A stretch of 64,000 nucleotides of DNA. It comes from JAENVU01 sp963801105. GTDB taxonomy: Bacteria > Actinomycetota > Acidimicrobiia > IMCC26256 > JAENVU01. The stretch spans positions 620,001 through 684,000 of the forward strand of contig CAWDDH010000003.1 in assembly GCA_963801105.1 (NCBI GenBank). The letters are read 5' to 3'. A program made the translations under genes and the position numbers. Under the pieces are notes generated by a model. It had not been told where the DNA came from. It searched no databases and saw only the letters and a program-made list of their open reading frames with translations. Positions 15,956-25,532 of this stretch are shown here, piece by piece. The first letter of the stretch is position 1. Each line of letters starts with the position of its first letter.

Positions 15956-17275
15956 TCAGCCGAGGAGGTCCTCGGCGAGCGCGAGCCAGAGACGGGTCGA
16001 GAGGTCGAGGCTGTCCTGGTCCACCCGCTCGTCGTGGCCGTGGAACATCTTGGCGTAGTCCTCGAAGCGGATCCGGCGGCTGAACAGCCCGAACCCGTAG
16101 CCCACCGAGCCGGTCCGCCGGAAGAACCGGTTGTCGGTGCCGCCGGTCATGATCGTCGGGACGAGCGCCGACCCCTCGCACAACCGACCCGTGACGCGCG
16201 TGAGCGAGTCCCACAACGGGGTGTCGATCGCGGACGCCGTGGCCGGGTCGTCGTTGGAGGTGACCTCGACCCGGTCCGCGAGGTCGCCGATCGCGTCCAG
16301 GAGCAGGTCGCGGGCGGCGTCCCCCGACTGGCCCGGCATCGTCCGGACGTCGACCTGGAGCTCGACCTTGTCCGGGATGATGTTCGTCTTGGTCCCGCCG
16401 CGCGCGACCGTCGGCGCCATCGTCGTGTGGGTGCACGAGTGCGCGAGCCGGCCGAACGCGAGTGGCAGCTCAGGGATGATGGCCTCGACCCGGTCCGGGT
16501 CGGCGAGCTCCTGAGGGAGCCCGAGGCCCTGCACGTAGGCCTTCCACGTCTCGCCGATGCGTGCCTCGGGTCGGTACTCGGCGATCCGCTGCACGATCTT
16601 CGCCGCGGTCACGAGCGCGTTGTCGGTCTTGTACGCCTGCGACGCGTGGCTCGGGGTGCCGTGCACGGTGATGTTGGACCAGAACGTGCCCTTCTCCTCC
16701 ACCATGATCGGCAGGCGTGGACCCTCCTGGGTCGGGACCTGGAATCCGCCGGACTCGGTGATCACGTAGTCGGCGTGCACGTGGTCCAGCTCGTGCTCGA
16801 CGAGGTACTTCGCACCCCACGTGCCGAGTGCCTCCTCGTCGGCGACGCCGAGGAAGAGCAGCGTGCCGCGGGGCGTGAAGCCCGACCGGGCGAGATGGCG
16901 GAACGCGACGGCCATCGTGGAGGTGAGGTTGAGCATGTCGACCGCGCCGCGGCCCCAGATCATGCCGTCGTCGAGTTCGCCCCCGAAGGGGTCGCGACTC
17001 CAGCCCTCCGGGCTCACCGGGACGACGTCGGTGTGGCCCATCAACATGAGCGTCGGCGCGTCGGGATCGGAGCCCTCGATGCGGCCGAGCACGCTCGTGC
17101 GACCGGGCTGGGGCTCGTACGTCTCGAGGTCGAAGCCGCTGGGACCGAGGTAGTCGGCGAGGAGGTCGGCGCTGCGGACCTCCTGACCCGACGCGGCGGT
17201 ACCGTCGTTGACGCAGGCGTTGCGGATGAGTTCCTGGAGGAGGCCCGTCGCCTCCGTCGTGAGCTCGTCGGTCAT
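15956..17275 (-). CDS. M20-family metallopeptidase/deacylase
   Basis: A di-zinc hydrolase of the M20/ArgE/DapE/carboxypeptidase G2 family, 439 residues. Metal ligands are in GHTDVV (His near residue 79), RGAVDM (Asp near 111), the catalytic DEEALG (near 145) and FHGHDE near the C-terminus; the dimerisation domain is central. The exact amide substrate cannot be told. The frame is open further upstream only because the neighbouring MBL gene is frame-shifted into it. The real ATG at 17275 has a TACGGT box 7 nt upstream. Confidence 0.9.
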   Translation of the reverse strand: MTDELTTEATGLLQELIRNACVNDGTAASGQEVRSADLLADYLGPSGFDLETYEPQPGRTSVLGRIEGSDPDAPTLMLMGHTDVVPVSPEGWSRDPFGGELDDGMIWGRGAVDMLNLTSTMAVAFRHLARSGFTPRGTLLFLGVADEEALGTWGAKYLVEHELDHVHADYVITESGGFQVPTQEGPRLPIMVEEKGTFWSNITVHGTPSHASQAYKTDNALVTAAKIVQRIAEYRPEARIGETWKAYVQGLGLPQELADPDRVEAIIPELPLAFGRLAHSCTHTTMAPTVARGGTKTNIIPDKVELQVDVRTMPGQSGDAARDLLLDAIGDLADRVEVTSNDDPATASAIDTPLWDSLTRVTGRLCEGSALVPTIMTGGTDNRFFRRTGSVGYGFGLFSRRIRFEDYAKMFHGHDERVDQDSLDLSTRLWLALAEDLLG

Positions 17276-17282
17276 GCGTCGC

Positions 17283-17288
17283 ACCGTA
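17283..17288 (-). promoter_or_regulatory. -10 hexamer TACGGT, leaderless start
   Basis: On the minus strand TACGGT lies 7 nt before the M20 peptidase ATG. Confidence 0.6.
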
Positions 17289-17319
17289 GCGCCGGGGCCC
17301 ACCGGATGCGCCGGGGCGG

Positions 17320-18514
17320 TCAGGCCGACACAGCCGCCACGCGGTAGACGAACGCACCGTCCTCGTCCCAGCGCTCCGCGTCCCCCGACTGCCGGAGGTG
17401 CTCGAGGTGGGCGAAGGTCTCGCTCTCGGCCATGACGCCCCAGTGCTTCTCGGGGAACAGCTCGTGCGAGAGCGCGACGACGTTCGCCGGGCCGAGCGAG
17501 AGCGACGCGGCGCGCAGCTTCTCCATCCGCTCGAAATGGTGCTCCTTGATCGCGGACACGCGACCGGGGACGTCGTCGAAGGGGTGACCGTGGGCGGGAA
17601 GGCCGAGCCGCACGTCGTCGAGTCCGGCCACCAGGTCGAGCGTCGCGAGGTACGAGCTCGAGCGCGTCACCCTGACCGGAGCCGGCGATGTGGGGGGTGA
17701 TCGTGGGCAGCACGTGATCGCCCGAGAGCAGCACGCCGTGCTCGGGGTCGAACAGGCAGAGGTGATCCAGGGTGTGGCCAGGGGTGTGGATGGCGAGCCA
17801 GTCGCGGCCGGCGAGGCGGATCGGCGAGCCGTGCCGGACGCGACGCGTCGGATCCGGCGGCGCGAAGAGGAGCCGCATCGCGCGGATCATGAACCGGCGC
17901 GACAGCGGCGGCTGCGGGTGGGTGCTCCCGCCCCATGGTGTGGTCCCACCCCACGGCACCGACATGCGCTGAGTCTCGGTCGTGATGTGCTCGAGCGCCG
18001 CGTGGTCGTCGTCGCGCAGCGCCGGGAGCTCGTCGAGCGAAGGGCCGGAGTAAGTGGCCGCCTCGTCGATCGCCTCCTGCTCGAGACGCTCGGCGTCGGC
18101 CCTGGTGAGCGTCGCGCCGCGCCGCTGGAGCGACCAGGTGGTGAAGGCCTTGTGCGCGATCAGTGCCGCACCGGCCTCCTTCTTGATGCGCCCGGCGGCG
18201 CCGAAGTGATCCGGGTGCGAGTGGGTGACGAGGACGGTGTGGATGTCCTTCACCCGGTACCCCGCTGACGCGAGCCGGGACTTCAGCGCTTTCCAGCTCG
18301 ACGGACCGGGGAGGCCGGGGTCGATCACCGCCAGCCCGCGATCGTCCATCAGGCCGTACATGTTCACGTGGCCGAGGCCCGGCATCCAGATCGGCAGCTG
18401 CATGCGCAGCACGCCCGGGGCGACCTCGGTGATCTCCTCGGAGGCCTGCTCCTGCTCCTGCTTGGGGGGCCTGGACGCCCGTGGGTCGCCCGGACGACTC
18501 GACACGTCGGTCAC
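17320..18514 (-). CDS. Metallo-beta-lactamase-fold hydrolase, frame broken
   Basis: An MBL-fold hydrolase of about 397 residues when repaired. The zinc site is THSHPDHFGAAG (HxHxDH) near residue 100, a further His is in HTPGHTLDHLC and the Asp is in LSGDHVLP. The C-terminal part (SSSYLATLDLVAGLDDV, GLPAHGHPF) is read one base later after an extra G near 17668. The uncorrected frame runs on into the M20 gene and mimics an 852-residue fusion. The GTG start at 18514 has TACGCT 6 nt upstream. It resembles the LACTB2/glyoxalase-II-like group; the substrate is unknown. Confidence 0.87.
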
Positions 18515-18520
18515 GGCCGG

Positions 18521-18526
18521 AGCGTA
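18521..18526 (-). promoter_or_regulatory. -10 hexamer TACGCT, leaderless start
   Basis: On the minus strand TACGCT lies exactly 6 nt before the MBL GTG at 18514. Confidence 0.62.
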
Positions 18527-18571
18527 CCGCTCCCCCGGGCCGGTCGATCCCGGCGGGGGGGGCGGAACCGC

Positions 18572-19996
18572 TCAGGCGCCCGGCGCGAACTTCGGCCAGG
18601 GCCGCACGGCTTCGAGGACCGCGCCCGCGGCCAGGCAGAGATGATCGTCGAGCCGGCGCGCGACCACCTGCAATCCGCACGGCATTCCGCCCACCGTCCC
18701 CGCCGGGATCGAGATGCCCGGCTGGCCCGTCATGTTGAACGGCGCGGTGAACGGAGCCGACAGGTACAGCAGGTCCACCTCGCGACCGTTCACCTCGCCG
18801 GTCAAGGTCCCCTCAGCCTGGTACGCGGTGGTGGGCGTGGTGGGCAGCAGCAGCAGGTCGACCTGTTCGAAGACGCGGGCGCTCGCGTCCAGGATCTCCT
18901 GGCGCCGCCGCACCGACGCGCCGAGGTGCCGGGCCCGCAGGTTGGGGAGCCCCTCGATCGAGACACGGCCCAGCATGTCGAGGTCGTCGAGCGCCTCGAC
19001 GCACCGGTCGTAGTACCAGGCGGCCATGTTGCCGGCGCCGAGCAGTCCCCACGCGCGTCCGGGCCTCGGGAACTCCATCGGCACGTCGATCAGCTCGAGG
19101 TCCGCCGCGTCGACGAGCGCCTCGGCCGCGGCGCGCGTCACGGCGGCGACGTCGTGATCGGTGTCGGCGTACCCGAGGGTGGAGGTCCAGGCGACCCGGC
19201 GGCCGCGGAGCAGCTCGCGCGCTCGGTCCACGTCGGCGACGATCGGCTCGTACGGATCCGGCTTCGGCAGGGACGTCGGGTCGGCGAGGGTCGGTCCGCT
19301 CGTGACGTCGAGATACCGCGCGGCGTCCCGCACCGATCGCACCATCGGTCCGCTGACGGACGTGAGGCCGGTGTCGAACGGGTCGGACAAGCCACCGTGA
19401 CCGATGCGGCCGAAGGTCGGCTTCATCCCGGGAAGTCCCGAGTACGACGACGGGATGCGGATCGATCCCCCGCCGTCGCTGCCGGTGCACGCAGGGAACA
19501 GGCCGGCGGCCACCGCCGCGGCGGAGCCCCCGGACGATCCACCCGGGGTCCGGTCGAGGTTCCAGGGGTTGCGGGTGATCCCGTGGAGCGGGGTCGCGGT
19601 GTAGCTCGGGATGCCGAACTCGGGGGCGGTGGTGAGCCCCGCGATCACCGCACCCGCGCCGCGCAACCCCGCGACCTCGGGACAATCCTCGGCGGCGACG
19701 TCGTCGCGGAACACGACCGAGGCGTGGGTGTCCGGGAACCCCTTCGCCCGCGCGAGCTCCTTCACCCCCACCGGGACGCCCGCGAACGGACCGGGGTCCT
19801 CGCCGCGTGCGACCGCGGTGTCGATCTCGTCGGCGCGCGCACGGGCCCCGTCGGCGTCCAGGAAGCACACGGCGTTCAGGTCGTCGCGCGCGGCGACGCG
19901 CGCGAGCGACTCCTCGACGAGCGCACCCGCCGTGACCTCACCGCGGCGGACGCCGTCGGCCAGCTCCCACGCGTCCCGCTTCCACAGCTCGCTCAT
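18572..19996 (-). CDS. Amidase (amidase-signature family)
   Basis: An amidase-signature hydrolase of 474 residues. The Ser-cisSer-Lys triad is visible: Lys in GVPVGVKELA near residue 77, Ser in the Gly/Ser-rich GGSSGGSAAAVAAGL near 149-155 and Ser in DGGGSIRIP near 173. It could act on amides or, as a GatA relative, in tRNA amidation, but no GatC or GatB is adjacent and length and context favour a stand-alone amidase. The ATG overlaps the WS/DGAT stop (ATGA), so the two are coupled. Confidence 0.9.
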   Translation of the reverse strand: MSELWKRDAWELADGVRRGEVTAGALVEESLARVAARDDLNAVCFLDADGARARADEIDTAVARGEDPGPFAGVPVGVKELARAKGFPDTHASVVFRDDVAAEDCPEVAGLRGAGAVIAGLTTAPEFGIPSYTATPLHGITRNPWNLDRTPGGSSGGSAAAVAAGLFPACTGSDGGGSIRIPSSYSGLPGMKPTFGRIGHGGLSDPFDTGLTSVSGPMVRSVRDAARYLDVTSGPTLADPTSLPKPDPYEPIVADVDRARELLRGRRVAWTSTLGYADTDHDVAAVTRAAAEALVDAADLELIDVPMEFPRPGRAWGLLGAGNMAAWYYDRCVEALDDLDMLGRVSIEGLPNLRARHLGASVRRRQEILDASARVFEQVDLLLLPTTPTTAYQAEGTLTGEVNGREVDLLYLSAPFTAPFNMTGQPGISIPAGTVGGMPCGLQVVARRLDDHLCLAAGAVLEAVRPWPKFAPGA

Positions 19997-21420
19997 CCGG
20001 CCGCCCCCTGGTCGATGTCGTGACGGATGCCAGCTTGGCGCAGATCGGCGAAGGCCGTCTCGACGTCGGCGACAAGATCGTCGAGATCGGGCCACGAGTC
20101 CGCGTCCGCGTACAGCCCGATGTGCAGCGACCCGCAGTACGAGAGGATCGCGACACCGAGGCTGAGGTTCTGCGACAGCGGGACGATCGGGTACGCCTCC
20201 TCGACCCGGGCCCCCATGCAGTACAGCGGGACCTGCGGGCCCGGCACGTTGGTGACGACGAGGTTCACGAACGGCTGGCGGTGCACGAGCCGCGCCGCGA
20301 GCCCCAGCAGGGTCGGCGCCGCGTAGTGCGTGAGGTCGAGGAGGAACGCGGCACCGACCGCCTGCTCCCGCTCCTTGAGGTCGGCCGTCGTCGCCGCGAC
20401 CGCCCGGAGCCGCGCGATCGGGTCCGGATCGGCCATCGGGAGGTCCACGAACATCGCCGAGACCCGGTTGCCGAGGTGGAGGTGTTCTTCCTCGTCCCGG
20501 ACCGAGACCGGGCACAGCACCCGGAGGTGATCCGGGAGCGTCTCGCCGCGCGCGATCAGTCGTCGCCGCAGCGCCTCCGCGATGCCGGTGAGCACGACGT
20601 CGTTCACGGTGCCGCCCACGGACCGGCGCACGGCCTTGACGTCGTCCAGGGACACGCGCACGCCGCGGAACCGGCGGGCACGTCCGACGTCCCGGTTGAG
20701 CGATGTCCTCGGCGCGATCGGTCCGCCCGCCACCAAGCTGCGCAGCGCGCGCGTGACCTGCTCGGCCCGGGCCGCGAAGCGTTGGGGGCTCCGCGTCACG
20801 CCGCGCACGGTGCGGGCCAGCTCGGCCGGCTCGATCGAGCGCTCGACCAGCGTGTCGCCCAGCAACTTGGCCGAGCTGGGCGCCAGCTCGGGCGTCCACG
20901 GCTCGGCATCGAGGAGCGTGGGCTCGGGCGAGAAGTCGAAGAGCACTGTCGCGACGTCGACGCCCGACACGCCGTCGACCAGCGCATGGTGCGTCTTCTG
21001 CACGAGCGCCACCCGGCCCGCCGCGAGCCCTTCGACGAACCACAGCTCCCAGAGCGGGCGCGACCGGTCGAGCAGCTGGGCCTCGATCCGACTGGTCAGC
21101 GTCAGCAGCTGCGCCCACGACCCCGGTGCGGGCAACGCGGTCAGCCGGACGTGGTACGAGAGGTCGAAGTGCGGATCGTCGACCCAGACGGGCCGGCCCT
21201 GATCCATCGGCACGGTCATGAGCCGGCGCCGGAACCTTGGGATCAGGTGGAGCCGGGAGCCGACGAGCGCGCGCACCTCGGCGAGGCGGAACCGACCCGA
21301 CACGTCGAAGAACGGCGCGCCTTCGAAGATCGCCAGCGAACCGACGTGCATCGGCGTGGAGATGGACTCCAGATGCAGGAACGAGGCGTCGAGCGAGCTC
21401 AGCCGGTCGTAGGCCGTCAC
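19993..21420 (-). CDS. Wax ester synthase/diacylglycerol acyltransferase (WS/DGAT) family
   Basis: A bifunctional acyltransferase of the WS/DGAT type, 475 residues, making wax esters or triacylglycerol from acyl-CoA. The catalytic HHALVDG (HHxxxDG) lies near residue 141; the N-terminal SSLDASFLHLES and the later NVPGPQVPLYCMGA are also characteristic. Storage-lipid formation is common in actinobacteria. The chosen GTG at 21420 starts exactly at the conserved N-terminus and has a TACCAT box 7 nt upstream. It is coupled to the amidase downstream. Confidence 0.92.
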   Translation of the reverse strand: MTAYDRLSSLDASFLHLESISTPMHVGSLAIFEGAPFFDVSGRFRLAEVRALVGSRLHLIPRFRRRLMTVPMDQGRPVWVDDPHFDLSYHVRLTALPAPGSWAQLLTLTSRIEAQLLDRSRPLWELWFVEGLAAGRVALVQKTHHALVDGVSGVDVATVLFDFSPEPTLLDAEPWTPELAPSSAKLLGDTLVERSIEPAELARTVRGVTRSPQRFAARAEQVTRALRSLVAGGPIAPRTSLNRDVGRARRFRGVRVSLDDVKAVRRSVGGTVNDVVLTGIAEALRRRLIARGETLPDHLRVLCPVSVRDEEEHLHLGNRVSAMFVDLPMADPDPIARLRAVAATTADLKEREQAVGAAFLLDLTHYAAPTLLGLAARLVHRQPFVNLVVTNVPGPQVPLYCMGARVEEAYPIVPLSQNLSLGVAILSYCGSLHIGLYADADSWPDLDDLVADVETAFADLRQAGIRHDIDQGAAG

Positions 21421-21427
21421 TCGCCGG

Positions 21428-21433
21428 ATGGTA
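21428..21433 (-). promoter_or_regulatory. -10 hexamer TACCAT, leaderless start
   Basis: On the minus strand TACCAT lies 7 nt before the WS/DGAT GTG. Confidence 0.6.
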
Positions 21434-21451
21434 CCGGGTTCGGACGCATTC

Positions 21452-21929
21452 TCATCCGGCTGCGGTGGTGGTGATGCAGGTGGCCACGCCGAGCTCCCGG
21501 GCGATCGCATCGGCCCGGACGGCGGTGGCCGCCCCCTCGGTGTTGGCGTTGGTCGCCGCCGCGAGGTCGCCGCGCTCCTGGGCGCGCAGCGATGTGTCGG
21601 CCGCGGCGATCGTCCTGGCCACGAGCCCGAGCCACTGGTCCACGCGCGCCCGAGTGCTGTCCGGCGGGTCCAGCGCGGCGAATGGTCTGCAGCGCGTCCC
21701 GTTGGATCGCGACGGTCCGGCGGCCGAAGCGCACGAGCACGGCGGGGTCGGTCGCGGCGGGCGCGTGCAGCGTTCCGGTCCGACGGGCCGTGTCGCGGCA
21801 GATCGCCCGCACCTGGCTCCGGTACTCGGTGACCGAGAGCGCACCGCTCCCGCTGCACGCCACGAGCACACCGAGCAGAGCTCCGAGCAGGACGGCCGCG
21901 CACCGGCGCGGTCGGGAAGGACGCATCAC
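21452..21929 (-). CDS. Putative lipoprotein, frame broken
   Basis: I do not recognise this gene. The N-terminus is a lipoprotein signal: basic RPSRPRR, a hydrophobic stretch and the lipobox LVAC with Ser after Cys. The mature part is helical and polar. At about 21682 the frame shifts by +1 and continues FAALDPPDSTRARVDQ, then a likely coiled helix, to a stop at 21452. The repaired length is about 158 residues. Possible starts are GTG at 21929 or ATG at 21926. TACGGT (21938-21943) is 8 nt before the GTG. It is divergent from the next gene. Confidence 0.6.
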
Positions 21930-21937
21930 GTGCGGGC

Positions 21938-21943
21938 ACCGTA
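21938..21943 (-). promoter_or_regulatory. -10 hexamer TACGGT upstream of the lipoprotein gene
   Basis: On the minus strand TACGGT lies 8 nt before the GTG at 21929. It faces the TAGGTT box at 21963, giving a compact divergent promoter. Confidence 0.45.
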
Positions 21944-21962
21944 GTGGGCGGGCGCGGGGCGG

Positions 21963-21968
21963 TAGGTT
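21963..21968 (+). promoter_or_regulatory. -10 hexamer TAGGTT, leaderless start
   Basis: TAGGTT lies exactly 6 nt before the GTG at 21975. Confidence 0.62.
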
Positions 21969-21974
21969 CGCCGG

Positions 21975-22452
21975 GTGCAGACCGCGGCGGCACTCTGGTC
22001 GATCTCCCCGGAGCTGGTCCTGGCGCTCGACGCGCACCTCGGACCACCCGTGGACAGCTACGTCAACGGATCACAGACGTGGTTCACCGGCGAGCCGGTC
22101 GTGGAATGGCGTCTGCATCCACCCGCCGGGTACCGACCGCCGGCCGACGTGTCGCCCTACGACGTGTGGGAGCTCACGGTCACCGCGTTGAGCAACGGCG
22201 CGGACCCGGGTGGGCTCGCACTCGGGCCGACCACGGTGGCTCTGACCGACCTCTGGGAAGGGCTCGAGTGCTTCCCGGCCTACGGCGACGAGCTCGAGCC
22301 GGCGACCGTGGTACGACCGCGCCGAGGAGCTGGTGCCCATCGCACCCGACGCCAGCGGCCTCGTCGACCACCAGGCGGTCGGCGACGAGTGGGAGCGCAC
22401 CGAGGGATCGGTGTCGATCGTCGAGCTGCTCCGTCGCCAGCTCGTCGGTTGA
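21975..22452 (+). CDS. Hypothetical protein, frame broken
   Basis: No family recognised. The N-terminal part (LWSISPELVLALDAHLG, then PYDVWELTVTALSNG) is acidic and soluble-looking. At about 22307 one extra base shifts the frame; the continuation WYDRAEELVPIAPDASGLV runs to a stop at 22452. The repaired length is about 158 residues with no signal peptide or membrane helix. It converges on the NUDIX gene with 13 nt between. Confidence 0.6.
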
Positions 22453-22465
22453 GCAGCCGCGGCGA

Positions 22466-23140
22466 TCACCCCTCGCGCCACGGCGGTGTCCGCGGCGGAT
22501 CGAAGTCGGCGGGGAACTCCTCGCCGTCGATCGCCCGGAAGGCGAGCTCACCCCAGCGATGGAACCCGGCCAACGGCTGCGGCAGTGCGTCGCGAGCGAA
22601 GAAACCCACCGCACGCGTCTCCAACGGATGCCCCTTCAGCTCGCCGCCGAGCATCCGGCAGTGGAACACGAGCGAGTACATGGGAATACGGGCGAAGCCG
22701 AGGCGCAGACCGTCGAGCACGGTGATGAGCGACACCGGCTCGGCCTCGATCCCCGTCTCCTCGTAGACCTCCTTCACCGCGATCTCCGCCGGTGAGTAGC
22801 CGACATCCGCCCAGCCCACCGGGTACAGCCAGATGCCGCTGTCGGACCGCTGGGTCAGGAGGATCTCGCCGCGTTCGTTCGCCACGATCGCGGCGACGGC
22901 GACCTTCGGGGTCACGTATCCGGCCACCCCCTGACCGACGGTCTCGAGCCACTCCTCGTACAGCGCCTCGGCCTCGGCCTCGTCGATGGCGGCGGCGCGG
23001 ATGTCGGCCGCGACCTTGAGCACCTCCTCGAACCGCTCCTGCTCGTACAGGCTCTGGGTGAACCCCAGACCCGTACGGGCGATCGCCGAGAGCGTCTCGG
23101 CCCAGCGGAGAACATCGGAGGCAGCGATCGCGTCGTCCAT
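22466..23140 (-). CDS. NUDIX hydrolase with N-terminal helical domain
   Basis: A 224-residue NUDIX protein. Residues 1-65 form a helical domain of the type found in hydrolases of X-linked nucleoside diphosphates; the NUDIX fold follows. The box is GYSPAEIAVKEVYEETGI near residue 110-127, with the metal-binding EVYEE. ADP-ribose or nucleotide-sugar-type pyrophosphatase activity is likely, but the substrate is uncertain. It lies 10 nt downstream of glnD yet has its own TAGGTT box 7 nt before the ATG, so it may be transcribed independently. Confidence 0.88.
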   Translation of the reverse strand: MDDAIAASDVLRWAETLSAIARTGLGFTQSLYEQERFEEVLKVAADIRAAAIDEAEAEALYEEWLETVGQGVAGYVTPKVAVAAIVANERGEILLTQRSDSGIWLYPVGWADVGYSPAEIAVKEVYEETGIEAEPVSLITVLDGLRLGFARIPMYSLVFHCRMLGGELKGHPLETRAVGFFARDALPQPLAGFHRWGELAFRAIDGEEFPADFDPPRTPPWREG

Positions 23141-23147
23141 CGCGCGG

Positions 23148-23153
23148 AACCTA
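23148..23153 (-). promoter_or_regulatory. -10 hexamer TAGGTT, leaderless start
   Basis: On the minus strand TAGGTT lies 7 nt before the NUDIX ATG. It falls on the glnD stop region. Confidence 0.58.
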
Positions 23154-25532
23154 TCCGCGCGACAGCGCCGCGAGCAGCCGCCGCTCGAGCGAGGCCAGCC
23201 GCAAGGGGTCGGTCACCTTGGCGGCGTGCTCCTGGACGTAGAAGACGTCGACCGCGAGCTCGCCGGTGGTGGAGACCTTGGCGAGCGTCACGTCCAACCC
23301 CAGATCGGCGAAGACCCGCGCCACCACCGCCAGCAGCCCGATCTCGTCCGGGGCGAACACCTCGACGACGGTCGCCTCCTCCGACGCGTCCTGGACGATG
23401 GTCACGCGCTCCGCCGAGGTCGGCATACGGCTTCCAGCCGCGTACGCCGCCCGACGGGCCGCGATGCCCTCGTACACCGACACCGATCCCGCCAGCACAC
23501 CCTCGATCGTGCGCGCCGCGTGGGCCCGCCCGTCGTCGGTCGCGAGCCGGTCGAAGGTGTCGACGCCCACGAAGATCTCCGCGGCACGGGCTCCTCGCAT
23601 CGAGTGGCCCTCCGCCGACGCGATGTCGAACCCCTCGAGACTCAGCGCACCGGCGACGTCCGCCAGGAGGCCGGGCCGGTCCGGCGCGCCCACGCCCGCC
23701 CGCCAGCGGCCGTCGTCGAGGCGCTGCCATTGCACGACCACGCCCGGGCCCGCGAGCGACGCGTCCGGCAGCGCGGCCTCGACCACGTCGGGCCGGACCG
23801 GGCGTCCCGCGACCGCCGCACCGGCCCGGTCGGCGAGCTCGCGTACCAGCGCGGCCTTGCCGGGACCCCAGGCCGCCGGTCCGGTGGCGCGGGAATCGGC
23901 CACCGTGAGGAGGGTGAGCAGGCGCAGCCGCTCGGCAGTGACGTCGTGCGCCACGAACCGCTCGATGGCCACGGGGTCGGCCAGGTCGCGACGGGTGGCC
24001 GTGTCGGCCATGAGCAGGTGCTCGCGGACGAGCCAGGCGAGATCCGCCACCGCCGGCCCGGGCAACCCCAGCCTCGCACCGACGTCTTCGGCGACGCGCG
24101 CACCGACGACCGCATGGTCTCCCGGCCGGCCCTTGGCGATGTCGTGCAGCAACGCGCCGAGCAGCAGCACCGCGGGTCGCTCGAGCTCGGCCGCGCCGCG
24201 GGCCTCCGGCGCGTCGGGGCGGTCGAGCAGGCCGGCCGCCTCCGCGACCGTCTCGAGCAGATGACGGTCGACGGTGAACCGGTGGTAGGCGTTTCGCTGA
24301 GGGCGGAAGCGGACGTGCTCCCACTCGGGCAGCAGCACGCGTACCAGGTTCTCGTGGTCCAGGGCCTCGAAGACCTCGACGACGGCACGTCCGGCTCGCA
24401 GGGTCGCGACGAAGTCCCGGCGGGTGGACTCGTCCCAGTCGACCTCCTCCACCACGCGGAGCTGGGCGAGGGCGCTCCGGTCCAGCGAGAGTCCCTGCTC
24501 CGCGGCGACGCGGGCGACGCGCACGAGCAGCGCGCCGTCGATGTCGGTCGCGGTCAGGTGCAGGCGGTGGTCCCGCTCGACGATGCCCGGCGCGAGCTCT
24601 GCTACCCGGGCGGCGCGGCGAACCCGGCGGCCCGCCGGTGCGCGGAGCCGCGACCACGCGTCGTCCGACACCCACGCCACCTTCCGCGCGGCCGCGGCGA
24701 GGTCCCGGATCATCACGTCGGCGTCCGCGAACCCCAGCAGCGCAGCCACCGCGTCCTGGTCCTGCAGCGCGAGCACGTCCGAGCGCCCCGTGGTGGCGCG
24801 GTGGAGCGCGACCCGCACGTCGAGCAGCACGTCGTTCGCGGCATCGAGCATGGCGACGTCGTCGCGGTGGAGCACCCCCGCCGCGACGAGCGCGGCGAGC
24901 CCGCCGGTGCCGTCGCGGTCGCCGATCACCCATCCGGCCCACGCGAGCGCCTGCAGATCCCGCAGGCCACCGGCGCCGTCCTTCAGGTTGGGCTCGAGCA
25001 TCTCGGCGACGAGCCCGGGCCGCAGCCGTCGCAGGGTCGCGGCGTCGGCCAGGGCATCGAGCACGCCGGCACGGCGCTTGCGCGGCAGTCGCCGCGCGTC
25101 GGTGATCAGCTCCTCGGCGGCTCCGGCGAGCGCACCGCCGACCACCCGAGCGGTCATCAGCCCGGTCAGCGTGTCGAGATCGGTCGCCGCGAGCGCTCGT
25201 GACTCCCCGACCGTGCGGGTCGCGTGGCCGAGCACGAATCCGGCATCCCAGAGCGGGTACCAGAGCGCGTCGGCGATCTCACCCGCGTCGGTGCCGTCGT
25301 CGTGGAGGAGCAGCGCGTCGACGTCGGAGCCGGGACACAGCTCCCGGCGCGCGTACGAGCCGAGGGCGACGAGCGCGATCGGCGTGTCGGCGAAGCGGTC
25401 GAGCACGGCTGCCATCACCTCGTCGAGCACGGCGCTGAGCTTGCGTCCGAAGTACCGGCCTCGCAGCGTCTCGTCGGCAACGAGGCGATCACGTGCGGCG
25501 CGCACCGGGCCCGCGCCGCCCGCTGCGGTCAC
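23151..25532 (-). CDS. glnD: PII uridylyl/adenylyltransferase GlnD
   Basis: GlnD modifies and de-modifies the PII protein according to glutamine level; in actinobacteria the group added is AMP. The protein is 793 residues. The nucleotidyltransferase motif GSYARRELCPGSDVD is near residue 57, the HD de-modifying domain (LLGALLHDIAKG) is near 457 and two ACT domains occupy about 610-793. The GTG start overlaps the glnB stop, so the two are coupled in an amt-glnB-glnD operon. The last residues abut the NUDIX gene promoter. Confidence 0.94.
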   Translation of the reverse strand: MTAAGGAGPVRAARDRLVADETLRGRYFGRKLSAVLDEVMAAVLDRFADTPIALVALGSYARRELCPGSDVDALLLHDDGTDAGEIADALWYPLWDAGFVLGHATRTVGESRALAATDLDTLTGLMTARVVGGALAGAAEELITDARRLPRKRRAGVLDALADAATLRRLRPGLVAEMLEPNLKDGAGGLRDLQALAWAGWVIGDRDGTGGLAALVAAGVLHRDDVAMLDAANDVLLDVRVALHRATTGRSDVLALQDQDAVAALLGFADADVMIRDLAAAARKVAWVSDDAWSRLRAPAGRRVRRAARVAELAPGIVERDHRLHLTATDIDGALLVRVARVAAEQGLSLDRSALAQLRVVEEVDWDESTRRDFVATLRAGRAVVEVFEALDHENLVRVLLPEWEHVRFRPQRNAYHRFTVDRHLLETVAEAAGLLDRPDAPEARGAAELERPAVLLLGALLHDIAKGRPGDHAVVGARVAEDVGARLGLPGPAVADLAWLVREHLLMADTATRRDLADPVAIERFVAHDVTAERLRLLTLLTVADSRATGPAAWGPGKAALVRELADRAGAAVAGRPVRPDVVEAALPDASLAGPGVVVQWQRLDDGRWRAGVGAPDRPGLLADVAGALSLEGFDIASAEGHSMRGARAAEIFVGVDTFDRLATDDGRAHAARTIEGVLAGSVSVYEGIAARRAAYAAGSRMPTSAERVTIVQDASEEATVVEVFAPDEIGLLAVVARVFADLGLDVTLAKVSTTGELAVDVFYVQEHAAKVTDPLRLASLERRLLAALSRG

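Noticed and set aside
15956..18514. An 852-residue MBL-M20 fusion protein.
   Set aside because: A single extra base near 17668 explains it; both genes have their own ends, starts and promoters.
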